From: Vallitalea maricola
Lineage (GTDB): Bacteria > Bacillota > Clostridia > Lachnospirales > Vallitaleaceae
DNA length: 64,000 nucleotides
Assembly: GCF_036985595.1 (NCBI RefSeq)
Contig: NZ_BTPU01000076.1
Coordinates: 23,588 to 87,587, forward strand
Direction: 5' to 3'
The notes beneath the pieces are model-generated. The model was not told the origin of the DNA and did not search any database. It saw nothing but the letters and a program-made list of their open reading frames with translations. The position numbers and the translations under genes were made by a program. Below are positions 18,289 to 27,902 of the stretch, piece after piece; the stretch's first letter is position 1; each line of letters begins with the position of its first letter.

Positions 18289-18340
18289 ATGTCGAGAATA
18301 ACACACTTCATAAGTCATCATGTTATAGGAAGGCTGGAAT

Positions 18341-19321
18341 ATGAAAATAAATAAAAAAAAGAGAACTTATAAAAGAAATATTGCTAAAATTGTTATATCA
18401 TTTTCCCTATTATTAATCATAGGTGGGGTTTGGCAAGTAATTATGGAAGCAAAAGAAATAAAGATGTATACACCTGTTGGAGAAGTGCTTAATATAAATT
18501 CACATGATATGCATTTGTATAGAGTGGGTAATGGTAATAATACAATAGTGTTTATTTCAGGTTCAGGTACACCAAACTCTTATACTGATTTCTATTATTT
18601 GCAAAATGAGCTGCAACAATATGCTAAAACGCTTAGTTTTGACCATGCTGGATTTGGATGGAGCAAAAGAACTGATTCGCCCAGGACAGTTGATAATTTG
18701 GTGAGTGATTTACACGAGTTATTTAATAAATCGAATCAATCACCATCATATATTTTAGTTGCCCACTCTCTTGCTTCATTAGAAGCAATAAGATATGCTC
18801 AAGTGTATCCTGATGAAATTCAAGGTATTATTTTATTGGATGGTGGAAGCCCCCAATATTATGTAAATGAATTAGAAATTAAATCATTGATACTGAACAG
18901 ATTCAGTGCTATTTTAAGAGTAACTGGAATAAATAGGGCTTTAGGCAATATTGGTATTAAACTACCATTTATAGGTGAGGACATAAGATATGAATCACTT
19001 CCAGAAGATATTAAAAATATTGACGAAGCGATGTATTATAAGTTTATGGGTAATAATAGTAATCTTGATGTACTAAAACATATAAACAAAAATGCTAAGA
19101 TAGTTATTGATAATGGATATTTACAAGATATTCCTTTACTCATACTCTCATCTGACAGTGGGAATGAATGGGAGAAAGTACAGCTGGAATTATTAAATTG
19201 GTCAAATGATAGCACTCAGAAAACAATAAAAGATTCTAAACACTATCTTCATTGGTCACACAAAGAAATTGTGGTATCTGAAATAGTTGAATTCATTAAA
19301 AATACAAGTAATAATTATTAA
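18341..19321 (+). CDS. membrane-anchored alpha/beta hydrolase
   Basis: 326 residues. An N-terminal signal anchor lies at about 14-31, then the hydrolase fold with an oxyanion strand FISGSGTPNSYTDF and the nucleophile elbow A141-H-S143-L-A145. The usual small glycines of GxSxG are both alanine, which still allows a tight turn. The late motif SKHYLHWSHKE may supply the catalytic histidine. Substrate unknown. RBS GGAAGG. Confidence 0.75.
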   Translation: MKINKKKRTYKRNIAKIVISFSLLLIIGGVWQVIMEAKEIKMYTPVGEVLNINSHDMHLYRVGNGNNTIVFISGSGTPNSYTDFYYLQNELQQYAKTLSFDHAGFGWSKRTDSPRTVDNLVSDLHELFNKSNQSPSYILVAHSLASLEAIRYAQVYPDEIQGIILLDGGSPQYYVNELEIKSLILNRFSAILRVTGINRALGNIGIKLPFIGEDIRYESLPEDIKNIDEAMYYKFMGNNSNLDVLKHINKNAKIVIDNGYLQDIPLLILSSDSGNEWEKVQLELLNWSNDSTQKTIKDSKHYLHWSHKEIVVSEIVEFIKNTSNNY

Positions 19322-19350
19322 AGGTTATATGGTCAATTGGAGGAAATTGA

Positions 19351-19749
19351 ATGCAAAAATTAGATAAAAAAGATTTAACTTTGATTACTAGAGCTCAAAA
19401 GGTAATTGAAGATAATTATGATGAGGTTAACTTTAATCATACTGTTGGCGCTGCAGTAAGATGTAAAAGTGGTAATATTTATGTTGGAGTAAATGTTTAT
19501 TCTTTACACGGTGCTTGTGCAGAACAAATTGCAATTGGAGCAGCTATAACAAATGGAGAAAGAGATTTTGAATGTATTGTAGCCGTTCGGGGGAAACATG
19601 GTCAAAAAATTTTACCCCCATGTGGTAATTGTAGGCAAATGCTTTCTGATTATGCGCCACAGTGTCAAGTGATTGTTGAATATGAAAATGGTATCTGCAA
19701 GGTGTCTGCAAAAAAACTTTTACCATTTGCATATCAAGTTGAAAGCTAA
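19351..19749 (+). CDS. cytidine deaminase-like (blasticidin-S deaminase type)
   Basis: A 132-residue zinc deaminase with C56-A-E58 and P90-C91-G-N-C94, the standard catalytic signature. The zinc ligand Cys in CAE fits cytidine/blasticidin deaminases rather than the HAE type. It hydrolyses cytidine or a related nucleoside to the uridine form. It lies 29 nt after the hydrolase gene with GGAGG and may be co-transcribed. Confidence 0.8.
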   Translation: MQKLDKKDLTLITRAQKVIEDNYDEVNFNHTVGAAVRCKSGNIYVGVNVYSLHGACAEQIAIGAAITNGERDFECIVAVRGKHGQKILPPCGNCRQMLSDYAPQCQVIVEYENGICKVSAKKLLPFAYQVES

Positions 19750-19825
19750 CAAAAATGTATACAGGAACAAGGTATTAGCAGTAAGGGCTAAGTATAACCG
19801 CAATAATTAGTAAGGGGTAAAATCT

Positions 19826-20386
19826 ATGGAAAAGGATAAAAGTATTAAGTATTTATATCATTATTATGAAAAAGACAGAGGACCTTTCTTAAACTTATCA
19901 GATTTAGACATACCACAAGCTCAAGAGATACTAGATAGAATAAAACAAGAAAAAAAAGTTATGGCGGTTCATAGATATAATGGATATCTTGAGAGAAGAA
20001 AAGAGTTAGAACAAATGGCTAGAAAAATATTTATTTCCAAAGGTGGAAAGCCAGTTAGAAAATCACCACATTATATGGTTGTTGGTAAATGTGATTGGCT
20101 TCAAACTTGGTATAATGAAGGTGAATACATAAGAATCCATTTGTCTGAATTTGATTTAGATACTATTTCATTTTCATATGGAGATATGTTTCCTACTTTT
20201 AGTCCACGTGTTACTGATAATAAGGAATATAGAAAACAAATATATACCTTTAATGAAATAATAAAGATTATGGAGAAATATGGGTTGCCTCAGGATTGGA
20301 ATCACGATGGTGCATTTGGTCCTGAAAGATATATAGAGGTACAAATATGGGATGATGAACCTTTACTGAGAAAGTTAAAGATCTGA
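19826..20386 (+). CDS. hypothetical protein, 186 aa
   Basis: A soluble protein with the pattern YLYHYYEKDRGPFLNLSDL and SPHYMVVGKCDWLQTWY. It resembles uncharacterised Firmicutes proteins, but I know no function. The C-terminal codons (DEPLLRK) recur as a remnant near 43018, marking the left edge of a segmental duplication. RBS AAGGGG. Confidence 0.6.
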   Translation: MEKDKSIKYLYHYYEKDRGPFLNLSDLDIPQAQEILDRIKQEKKVMAVHRYNGYLERRKELEQMARKIFISKGGKPVRKSPHYMVVGKCDWLQTWYNEGEYIRIHLSEFDLDTISFSYGDMFPTFSPRVTDNKEYRKQIYTFNEIIKIMEKYGLPQDWNHDGAFGPERYIEVQIWDDEPLLRKLKI

Positions 20387-20400
20387 GGGACCATTAAGAG

Positions 20401-20871
20401 ATGTCAAATACAAAATGTTATGTAAAATTATCTAAATCAGATGGGGAAATTATTATGCAAAACAAGATATCAAAAGAATTATATTATCAAGTTAGAAATA
20501 TTATGAAAAAGAGATGGAACGTGAGAGAAGGAGAGTATTGGTATCCATTAATTGAAAATGGATTTGAACCTAAAATTGCTTTAGATTATGATGGATTTAT
20601 ATCACATTATAATGAACTTAAGTTTAAAAAATTGGTCAAGATACTAATTAATGAGGATATTTTTGAAATAGCAGAATACGATTTCTTTAACAGTTTTGTT
20701 ATGTTAAGTGATGAATTTGAAATATATTGTGGTTCAGAATTATTTTGGACAGTTAATAATGCAGAATGGTTAATTTACAAATCACATGAAGATACATTAA
20801 CTTTTGCAGGTGAAAAGGCACTTGATATATTAAAAGGGTGTTTGCCGGATTACAAAGATTATTGTTGGTAG
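20401..20871 (+). CDS. hypothetical protein, 156 aa
   Basis: A soluble protein; family not recognised. It lies 14 nt after the previous stop, so the two are probably co-transcribed. The start is uncertain: the ATG at 20401 has GAGGG 11 nt ahead, while an ATG at 20455 follows GGGGAAATT. The last codons and 3' flank reappear at about 43064-43130 in the duplicated block, where the body of this gene is missing. Confidence 0.55.
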   Translation: MSNTKCYVKLSKSDGEIIMQNKISKELYYQVRNIMKKRWNVREGEYWYPLIENGFEPKIALDYDGFISHYNELKFKKLVKILINEDIFEIAEYDFFNSFVMLSDEFEIYCGSELFWTVNNAEWLIYKSHEDTLTFAGEKALDILKGCLPDYKDYCW

Positions 20872-21017
20872 AGTTATTCAATGTTCCCTATGGATATATA
20901 TTAGATTTTATTGGTATCAGAAGAAAAAAAATATGAAGTATAGACTCTAAGGTTAAGAAGTATAAAATCTATATTACTTGAAATATTTAATAAGTACATA
21001 TTGAGGAGAAAATAATC

Positions 21018-21914
21018 ATGATAAAAGTGTTTAAAAGCAACCAAAAGAAACAGCAAGTCATAGAATCATATAATCATTTGCTTGAGTTATGGAATGTTAA
21101 TTATCAAGAGGTAGATTTGAAAACTCAATTTGGGACAACACATTGTATTATATCAGGAAATAAGGCTAATCCACCATTATTAATGTTTCATGGTGTTGGT
21201 GATAATTCAGCTGTAATGTGGATTTTGAATATTCAAGAATTGTCTGAGCATTTTTATTGTATATCGGTTGATACACTAGGAGGTCCAGGTAAAAGTATAC
21301 CAAACGAAAATTTTAATAAGAAAAAATTCAATCAAGTAAAATGGATTAATGATTTAGTGAGACAACTAGAAATATGTAATATTAATATTTTAGGTATATC
21401 AAATGGTGCTTATATGGCATATAACTATTTAACATATGAAAGTAATACAATTGATAAAGTGGTTTGCCTAGAAGGTGGTATGGTAATTGGTAATCCTTAT
21501 AAAAATATGATAAGAACATTATTAATAATGTTTCCTCACATTCTATTACCAAATAGAAGTAATATGATAGCTATTTTGAAGAAATTAAGTTCACCTGAAT
21601 CTAATTTTATCAATAATTGTCCTAACGTGGTAAATCATATGATTATGGTAATGAAATCCCATAATCAGAAAGCAATGTTTGCACATGGTCTAGAAAAATA
21701 TGAAAAAGAGAAAGGAATATTGGTAAGAGATAAACTATTATTTTTAATTGGTGATTATAAGGTAGATAATAAGAGGAAGTTTATCAATGTATTAGAAGAC
21801 GGAGGATATAATTATAAGATTATTAAAGGTGCTGGACACGGCATAAACCATGAACAACCTAAAATAGTAAATAGTGAAATAATACAGTTTTTATTAAAAG
21901 ATTCGGGAATATGA
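21018..21914 (+). CDS. alpha/beta hydrolase (intact copy 1)
   Basis: 298 residues with nucleophile elbow G126-I-S128-N-G130, oxyanion strand LLMFHGVGDNS and late histidine in KGAGHGINHEQP. Substrate unknown. The copy at 43232-44137 is highly similar but frameshifted at codon 9 by a 10-bp tandem repeat. Preceded by GAGGAG. Confidence 0.8.
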   Translation: MIKVFKSNQKKQQVIESYNHLLELWNVNYQEVDLKTQFGTTHCIISGNKANPPLLMFHGVGDNSAVMWILNIQELSEHFYCISVDTLGGPGKSIPNENFNKKKFNQVKWINDLVRQLEICNINILGISNGAYMAYNYLTYESNTIDKVVCLEGGMVIGNPYKNMIRTLLIMFPHILLPNRSNMIAILKKLSSPESNFINNCPNVVNHMIMVMKSHNQKAMFAHGLEKYEKEKGILVRDKLLFLIGDYKVDNKRKFINVLEDGGYNYKIIKGAGHGINHEQPKIVNSEIIQFLLKDSGI

Positions 21915-21973
21915 ACCGAAGAATAAGTAAGTACATTTTTTTGATACATTAATTAGTTAGGGGAGAAATTATA

Positions 21974-22201
21974 ATGAAAAAAATATTTATTATATTGAGC
22001 ATCTTTTTTTTAGTTGCTTGGAAAGGGAATATCATAAAAACTGCATCAATAGAAGATAGCCCTTATGATGAAACAGTTGATATGTTAGATGAATATGGAG
22101 ATAGTGGGGAAATTACAATAATTATTGATGAATACTATATTGACTTATTAGAATCAAATGTTATAAATGAAGCTAAATTGATTAAAGTGATATCAAAATA
22201 A
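21974..22201 (+). pseudogene. truncated exported protein (copy 1)
   Basis: The first 30 codons (signal sequence and KTASIEDSP) match the 275-residue protein at 44197. The remaining 45 codons are unrelated (YDETVDMLDEYGDSG...), so a deletion or replacement has fused it to foreign sequence. The lipobox cysteine position is tryptophan (LVAWKG) in both copies. Confidence 0.6.
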
Positions 22202-22303
22202 TTGGCTGTTGGGTATAGAAAAAGAGAAGTTGGGGTTTAAATATACTGTACTATAAATATAAGTTTGCCTAGAGGGTTAAATATATTAAAATTAGGAGTT
22301 TAT

Positions 22304-23061
22304 ATGAATGATTTAAGTTTCTATATAATTCTATTGGTTTTAATACCAATTTTAAATGTTTTTACAATTCGTCGGCAAGAAAAAGTGATAAAAGCAGTTA
22401 ATAAAAAGCGAAGATATGGAGTATTTTTAACTGCAGTTTTATTTAGTATTCCTCTGTTTCTATTTATCGTTTTGTTAAATAATGTTGAAGTAATAAGTTT
22501 ATATACAGCAATTGATATTAGGATTGTTACCATATTAATTTTCTTATTGCTAGTTATATTTTTTGTAATTTGCAATAAATTTTTATATATAGTTGATAAT
22601 TACAGTCGCTATGAAAAAGAGAAATCTTTTCGTAAGCAAAGTAAAGTTGGAGTTATTATATTATTAAATATCCTGCAAGTAGTATAAGAAATATGATGAA
22701 GATGCCTCCTGTTAGTAAATACTCAAAACCAGGTCCTAAGTTATTTAAAGAGTATCATCTTAATAGTTTGAATACACCACCGGCTCATATTCAATTTATA
22801 TTAATACTAATTATTTATGTATTTACTAGTTTTGGCTTCTTTATATCAGATTATATTATGGGTGATTGGGCTGTGATTTATACTAATTTATATATACTAC
22901 CATTTCTTCTTTTGATGACATTTATGAATGGTTTAATTTTTGGAATGATAAGATTTGTTGAATGGATTTTTAAGATTGATATAAACGAAGTTGTGATGGT
23001 TTTACTTTTTTGCATGATATTTGTTTTACTACTTGATGGTCTCTGGTTACTAATAAAATAA
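22304..23061 (+). pseudogene. membrane protein (copy 1), frameshifted
   Basis: This matches the intact 253-residue protein at 45075. A 4-nt net loss after CGTAAGCAAAG (near 22640) splits it into frames ending at 22687 and starting at about 22693. The start at 22304 follows TTAGGAG. About five hydrophobic segments are shared by both pieces. Confidence 0.7.
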
Positions 23062-23132
23062 ATTGTGGTATATATTTAATTATTAATGATAAAGAAGATT
23101 GGGAATGCGTTACGAAGCTGATATGACAACAG

Positions 23133-23231
23133 CACATAACAAAATATTGCCGTTAGCTACGCACATTCACTCTCTATAGAGAAATGTGTTGTTGGTCAGA
23201 GTGAACGTCGGCAATAAAACAACGTTATACA
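23133..23231 (+). repeat. attC-like site, complete (class A) with covarying box
   Basis: Left core ACATAAC (23134-23140), inner box TATTGCCG (23145-23152), second arm TTCACTCT (23166-23173). The right side mirrors it: AGAGTGAA (23198-23205), CGGCAATA (23209-23216), core GTTATAC (23224-23230). Compared with other class A sites both inner boxes changed together (T to G, A to C), preserving pairing. Confidence 0.75.
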
Positions 23232-23340
23232 AAATAAACCACTAGATAAAGAGAATATAAAGATTCTTGCAAAAATATACTCTGATTATGTTAGTAAATC
23301 AATAGGTAATAAATTTTATTATGCTAAAGGAGGAAAAATA

Positions 23341-24279
23341 ATGAACTATAATTTATCGATTTTAGAGAAAGATTCTAGCTATATTTCAAGAATTATTGAT
23401 AATTATTTTAACTGTGATGTATTATTCTCAAAAAAGATTGGAGAAGGATTTTATGGTGGAGTCTATATAGTAGATATTGCAAAGGAGCCTTATAGGGTTG
23501 CTATAAAATGGTATAAGCATAGTGGAAGGAACAAGCGTGAAGAAAAACAGCTGAACTTATTGAGAAAACACTCTCTTTTAAAAGTTCCTCAAACCTATTT
23601 TACTCATAATCAAAGTGAAGATATTCCTTGTGAAGCACTAATAATGGAGTATGTAGAAGGAGTTAATGCAGCACAGCTCCCAACTAATCATATAAATAAA
23701 GAGAAGTTTAAAGATGAAATGATAGGAAATTTAATTCACTTACATAATATTTCAAATGAAAAGGGATTTGGGGATGGAGAACAAATGTTTACAGATTGGA
23801 AATCATGTTATGGAAAAAGAGTGAAGAACTTGCATCGAATACTCCACTCAGAATTTAAGGATAGCATCTCACCATATGTGATGAAAGTTGCAGATGAATC
23901 ATTGGATGCATTTGATAAAATATTTGCTGAACCAATAAAAAAATCTTCGTTGATTCATAGTGATTATAACCTATGGAATATTCTTGTTGATGAAAAAAGT
24001 GCAAAAATAACAGCTATTATTGACCCATTAGATGCTGGATGGGCAGATAAAGAAATAGATCTTTTCCATCTTCAAAATGCTGATGGAGATCGATTTGGTT
24101 TGCTTAAGCATTATCAAAGTAATACAAAGTTGTGTGAGCTGTTTGAAGTGAAAAACGCCTTTTATTGGTTCTGGGATGATATTAGGCATATGAAAAACAT
24201 GGGTTGGTACAATGAAGAGAGATTCACATTATTTGGGGAAAAATTATTGATATTAAAACAAGAATATATAGGAATATAA
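23341..24279 (+). CDS. aminoglycoside phosphotransferase (APH)-family kinase
   Basis: A 312-residue kinase-like fold: N-lobe lysine about K56 (VAIKWY), catalytic loop H206-S-D208-Y-N-L-W-N213, and metal-binding I-D228-P in place of DFG. The family phosphorylates aminoglycosides, choline, fructosamines or other hydroxyls; the substrate cannot be assigned here. AAAGGAGG precedes the ATG. It is a clean single-gene cassette following a complete attC-like site. Confidence 0.8.
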   Translation: MNYNLSILEKDSSYISRIIDNYFNCDVLFSKKIGEGFYGGVYIVDIAKEPYRVAIKWYKHSGRNKREEKQLNLLRKHSLLKVPQTYFTHNQSEDIPCEALIMEYVEGVNAAQLPTNHINKEKFKDEMIGNLIHLHNISNEKGFGDGEQMFTDWKSCYGKRVKNLHRILHSEFKDSISPYVMKVADESLDAFDKIFAEPIKKSSLIHSDYNLWNILVDEKSAKITAIIDPLDAGWADKEIDLFHLQNADGDRFGLLKHYQSNTKLCELFEVKNAFYWFWDDIRHMKNMGWYNEERFTLFGEKLLILKQEYIGI

Positions 24280-24303
24280 CAATACATTGGGGAGGTACAA
24301 AAT

Positions 24304-24577
24304 ATAGATAAAGGTCTGGAAGACTACATTTGGATTTTCTTATTTATCATGGCTATAGGTAAGATAATGGCAACTTCCGTGGTTTACTTCGTATAACAAT
24401 GTGTTTGCGACATTGACAGGAAATCGGAAGGATGTCCAAGTCGCAAACATGGTAACGTTATAAGAAATAGCCGTTTCAGGGTATTCTCTAGGGAGTAGTT
24501 TAGGGTCATTTTTTGTGTTAACCATAATAATGTTATATAAAGTTTTAGATAGATTAAGTACTGAAGTTAAGTCATAA
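24304..24577 (+). pseudogene. small membrane protein, possibly split by an attC-like site
   Basis: After GGGGAGG a frame begins at ATA (24304), reads DKGLEDYIWIFLFIMAIGKI and ends at a TAA (24394) lying inside the left core of the next attC-like site. Beyond that site another frame reads SFFVLTIIMLYKVLDRLSTE to 24577. The two halves could be one small membrane protein interrupted by site insertion. The evidence is suggestive only. Confidence 0.3.
24389..24465 (+). repeat. attC-like site, complete (class C)
   Basis: Left core GTATAAC (24391-24397) and right core GTTATAA (24457-24463). Between them is a 16-bp stem, 24403-24418 with 24433-24448, 14 of 16 positions paired, loop rich in GGAAATCGGAAG. 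Related in loop but not in arms to the sites at 25701 and 39030. Confidence 0.7.
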
Positions 24578-24613
24578 AAGACTATATATACATAAAATGA
24601 TTGGAGATGTGTT

Positions 24614-24991
24614 ATGAATAAGAAATTTGAATGGATAGATAATTATATTTTATCTAAGAAAGGAATAATAAAAGATTACAAGAAAGAATGGGGCTGGGAA
24701 AGATATTTGCTAAAAAATAAAATGATAGCAGCATTATGTACAGATAAAGAAGGGAAGGAAATAATTACTTTAAAATGTGAACCATTATATGGAGAACAGC
24801 TTAGAAATGATTATAGAGATATTGCTGAAGGTTATTACATGAACAAGAAACATTGGAATTCTGTATATTTGCATGGTGTAGTTCCAAATGATATATTAAA
24901 GCAAATGATAGATCAATCTTATGATTTGATTTTTAATAAATTTAGTAAAAAGATACAAAGACAAATTGAGGTATTTCCACGAACACAGTAA
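24614..24991 (+). CDS. MmcQ/YjbR family protein
   Basis: A 125-residue double-wing CyaY-like protein. The family pattern is clear: ALCTDKEGKEIITLKCEP, GYYMNKKHWNSVYL and PNDILKQMIDQSYDLI. Thought to bind DNA in some members; role unknown. GGAG site ahead of the ATG. Confidence 0.8.
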   Translation: MNKKFEWIDNYILSKKGIIKDYKKEWGWERYLLKNKMIAALCTDKEGKEIITLKCEPLYGEQLRNDYRDIAEGYYMNKKHWNSVYLHGVVPNDILKQMIDQSYDLIFNKFSKKIQRQIEVFPRTQ

Positions 24992-25077
24992 TAAATATTT
25001 TCCCATAAAAGTGTTGAGGTAGAAGAGCTCTGCGGGTCTGGTTCATAAAACGTCGGAAACAAGATACTTTAGGGGAA
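24990..25077 (+). repeat. decayed attC-like site (class A)
   Basis: TAATAAATATTTTCCC on the left and GAGCTCTGCGGGTCTGGTTC, then CGTCGGAAACAAGATA on the right follow the class A order. Both cores have mutated (right core CTTTAGG instead of GTTTAGG). It starts at the stop of the previous gene. Confidence 0.5.
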
Positions 25078-25127
25078 ATCACTCACTTGATATTAAGACA
25101 TAAATGATATGATTGGAGTATTATAAT

Positions 25128-25673
25128 ATGACTAAAGTATTTATTTTTAGAGGTAAAGCAGCAAGTGGAAAGTCATCTTTAGCAAATAGGCTAGCTAAAG
25201 AACTTAGAATTACAGTTTTTTGTAAAGATGATATTCTAGAACCAATAAAGGTATGCGAAGCAATTGATGACAGAGGTTTAAGGAATGAAGTTTGTTATCG
25301 AGTATTGGAGAGATTGGTTCAAAGGTCTGTAGATAATGGAGCTGATATAATTCTTGATATTGGACTTGGAGATAGAGGATTGGCAGAATACTTCATAAAT
25401 CAGATAGATTTTAAAGATAGTGAAGTTATTTCATTTTTTGTTGAGTGTAAGAATATGGATGAATGGAAGAGAAGGCATGAAGAGAGAATTGCCAATCCAT
25501 TGCCAAGTCAATCATTTAAGTCTTTCGACCATGTATTATCACACTATGAGAATTTCGACGGAAGACTTTTCAAGAACGAATATGAGATTGACAGCAGTAG
25601 GTCAGTGAGTGAGAGTTTCACTGAGCTTTTACGGATATTAAATGATAAACCTAGAACAATTGCCATGACTTAA
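25128..25673 (+). CDS. P-loop kinase-like protein (Walker A GKAASGKSS)
   Basis: A 181-residue AAA-type small kinase with Walker A near the N-terminus (FIFRGKAASGKSSLANRLAK) and a lid with HEERIANPLP. It may phosphorylate a small molecule or nucleotide. The ATG at 25128 (GGAG 9 nt ahead) is used because the in-frame TTG at 25113 overlaps the ribosome site. A single-gene cassette bounded by two attC-like sites. Confidence 0.75.
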   Translation: MTKVFIFRGKAASGKSSLANRLAKELRITVFCKDDILEPIKVCEAIDDRGLRNEVCYRVLERLVQRSVDNGADIILDIGLGDRGLAEYFINQIDFKDSEVISFFVECKNMDEWKRRHEERIANPLPSQSFKSFDHVLSHYENFDGRLFKNEYEIDSSRSVSESFTELLRILNDKPRTIAMT

Positions 25674-25700
25674 GGTTGTGGTAGTTTGGCGTTCGCGACT

Positions 25701-25778
25701 TCACCTAACAGCATATTGACAACATGGACAGGAAATCGGAAGTATGTCCACGTCGTTAATATGCGATACGTTAAGTGA
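25701..25778 (+). repeat. attC-like site, complete (class C), canonical cores
   Basis: Left core ACCTAAC (25703-25709) and right core GTTAAGT (25770-25776) both fit the RYYYAAC/GTTRRRY consensus, and pairing extends outward (TCACCTAAC with GTTAAGTGA). A 19-bp stem, 25712-25730 with 25745-25763, has 16 Watson-Crick pairs and a 14-nt loop. Confidence 0.8.
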
Positions 25779-25826
25779 ATTTTTACTAGTTTTTGGAACT
25801 TTAGATGTAATTGTGATAGGGTTAAT

Positions 25827-26117
25827 ATGGTGAAAAAGATAATTGTTATTTTTACGGTGGCAGTGTTAGCTCTAATGGGTTGGTATATATATAGAATTAA
25901 TTTATCACCGCTAGATGTGGTGATGAAAGATAAGAGTCCTTCAGATAGTATACTTTATCCAAAAGAGGTGTTATATCAATCAGCTGTTTCTGAAGAACAA
26001 TACATAATCATTTATAAGAATAACGATGAAAATCTTTGCAATGTGTTGTTAGAAAAAACTTTTTTTGGATATGAAGTACTAGACTTTAATGGAGAAATGT
26101 CTACAAATATCACTTAA
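25827..26117 (+). CDS. membrane-anchored protein ending inside an attC-like core
   Basis: 96 residues with one N-terminal membrane segment (about 4-22). The TAA stop (26115-26117) is part of the left core ACTTAAC, so the site supplies the stop codon. The last residues look like the middle of a domain (YEVLDFNGEMSTN), which suggests a longer gene truncated by the recombination site. Family unknown. Confidence 0.55.
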   Translation: MVKKIIVIFTVAVLALMGWYIYRINLSPLDVVMKDKSPSDSILYPKEVLYQSAVSEEQYIIIYKNNDENLCNVLLEKTFFGYEVLDFNGEMSTNIT

Positions 26118-26230
26118 CAAAATGTTTCTGTTCGCTACGCACATTCCCTTCAACAGGTGCGAGCACCGCCTGCGAAGAAGGGCTTTTGGGGTCCGGTTCA
26201 GAGACATCGCTAATCCGAGATGTTAAATGA
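26110..26230 (+). repeat. attC-like site, complete (class A), canonical cores
   Basis: Left core ACTTAAC (26112-26118) and right core GTTAAAT (26222-26228) fit the consensus. The centre has GCGAGCACCGCCTGCGAAG and GGTCCGGTTCAGAGAC as in sister sites. The inner boxes (TTTCTG and CGCTAA) have decayed. The length of 121 bp is close to that of Vibrio-type repeats. Confidence 0.7.
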
Positions 26231-26317
26231 CATAAATACTCTCTATATGCAAATATCAAGTAAATATTTGAATGGATAGGAGTCCCAAATACAAGAGAAA
26301 TGAAAGGAAGTACAGTA

Positions 26318-27160
26318 ATGATACGTGAATTAACACATCATGATATAGAACAAGTTTATAGTATTTTAAGAAAGGAATTTAATGATATTGATACAAAATA
26401 TCTATCAAACACTTTTGATACATCTTATAAATTTATTGTCTGGGATGATGAGGGTATAAATGGGTTTGCAAATATAACACTAATAGATAAATCTGAAAGA
26501 AATTGGAATTTACAAATTTATGTAGATCCTCAGTTTAGAAATAGAGGAATTGGAACAGCTCTATATCAACATATTGAACAGATTTTATTTAACCAAAAAG
26601 CTAGCATTATTACCACAAACTTTAGAGTTGATATATATAATCCAAGCTATTTCTTTAATAAATTAGGATATAACAAGTGGTATGGTTCACCTGAATTGCA
26701 TTACAGAGGCACAATTCAACCAGATGTAGATATAGATATTGTTCCATATGAGGACAAATACTATCAGCAATACGCAATATGCAGACAAGAGAGCTTCTAT
26801 GAATTGTCTGTTAAGAATGATTTTAGACCATATAAGATTCCTTTAAGCGATGAAGATAGAAAATATTTATTTGATAAGAAGGACACAATATTTATAACTT
26901 TGAGTGAAGAGCATTTAGTTGGAGCTATAACGATTGATAATGGATATCTAGATCATATAATGGTATCACCAGCCTATCAAGGAAAGGGATATGGAAAAAA
27001 GCTAACTCAGTTTGGAATTAATAAGGCAATAAGTAGTGGAGCACATTTGGTATATATATGTTATATTGAAGGTAACGAGAAGGCTGAGAGATTATATCCA
27101 TCACTTGGATTTGAAGTAGTCTGTAACACACATGTTTATAGAAAATTTATGAATAATTGA
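26318..27160 (+). CDS. tandem GNAT N-acetyltransferase, two domains
   Basis: 280 residues with two GNAT units. The first has acetyl-CoA loop QFRNRGIGTAL and the second YQGKGYGKKL, each followed by the expected N/E-rich helix. Tandem GNATs acetylate small amines or antibiotics; the substrate is unknown. The ATG at 26318 follows AAAGGAAG; the ATG at 26300 lacks a site. Confidence 0.8.
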   Translation: MIRELTHHDIEQVYSILRKEFNDIDTKYLSNTFDTSYKFIVWDDEGINGFANITLIDKSERNWNLQIYVDPQFRNRGIGTALYQHIEQILFNQKASIITTNFRVDIYNPSYFFNKLGYNKWYGSPELHYRGTIQPDVDIDIVPYEDKYYQQYAICRQESFYELSVKNDFRPYKIPLSDEDRKYLFDKKDTIFITLSEEHLVGAITIDNGYLDHIMVSPAYQGKGYGKKLTQFGINKAISSGAHLVYICYIEGNEKAERLYPSLGFEVVCNTHVYRKFMNN

Positions 27161-27183
27161 TTTAAAGTTAGTCGAGTATTTAC

Positions 27184-27291
27184 GTCATATAACAATATAT
27201 TTCCGTTCTCTTCGCACATTCATTCACCGGGTGCGAAGAAGGGCTTTGTAGGTCCTGTTCAGTGACGTCGGAAATAAGAAACGTTATCTGA
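27184..27291 (+). repeat. attC-like site, complete (class A)
   Basis: CATATAAC (27186-27193), TATTTCCG, then CATTCATTCACCGGGTGCG; right side GTCGGAAATAAGAAAC and core GTTATCTG (27283-27290). The inner boxes are perfectly complementary. Confidence 0.75.
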
Positions 27292-27337
27292 ACTTAATTG
27301 TGCTAGAAATTTATAATTTTATATTGAGGTGAAAACA

Positions 27338-27892
27338 ATGGATAAGAAAGCAATAAGTGATGAAAATACTAAAATAGTAATATATCCTTCAATTAGAAAA
27401 GTAATAAAAATGATTATTTTATCATTACTACTAACTGGAATAGGATTTTTTGAAATAATATATGGTGTCAGTAAGGAAAATAATAATGGTATTTTTGCAA
27501 CTGTTATTGGTTTTATTGGAGTAGCATTTTTTGGACTATGTTTTATTTATTTAATATATAGGTTGTTTGTTAAAAAACCAATTCTTGTAATAGATGAAAA
27601 TGGAATTATTGATAATGCCTCAGCTTCAGGTGTAGGATTAATAAAATGGAGTGAGATTAAAGAAGTAATTATTTATACATATGTTAATCAGAAGTTTTTA
27701 GGAATTATACCTAATAATACAGATATAATTAAAGAAAGATTAAATGGATTCAAAAAGATTATATTTAATATTAATCGAAAGAAGGCAATGCTTATAAGTG
27801 CTCCTATTAACATACCACAAAGTGTTACGAAAATAAAACTTGAAGATATTAAGGAAGAAATTGACATATTATTGAAAACAAATGTCAAATAA
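27338..27892 (+). CDS. STM3941 family protein
   Basis: A 184-residue protein with two adjacent membrane helices (about 25-45 and 52-75), then a PH-like beta domain with PILVIDENGIIDNASASGVG and IKWSEIKEV, the STM3941 pattern. Function unknown. The ATG at 27338 follows TTGAGG; an in-frame GTG at 27329 is less likely. Bounded by two complete attC-like sites. Confidence 0.7.
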   Translation: MDKKAISDENTKIVIYPSIRKVIKMIILSLLLTGIGFFEIIYGVSKENNNGIFATVIGFIGVAFFGLCFIYLIYRLFVKKPILVIDENGIIDNASASGVGLIKWSEIKEVIIYTYVNQKFLGIIPNNTDIIKERLNGFKKIIFNINRKKAMLISAPINIPQSVTKIKLEDIKEEIDILLKTNVK

Positions 27893-27902
27893 TAGTCGTA
27901 CT

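Noticed and set aside
19750..19765. GCTAACAAAAATG after the deaminase gene as a left core
   Set aside because: The 7-mer AGCTAAC does not fit RYYYAAC and no complementary right end follows.
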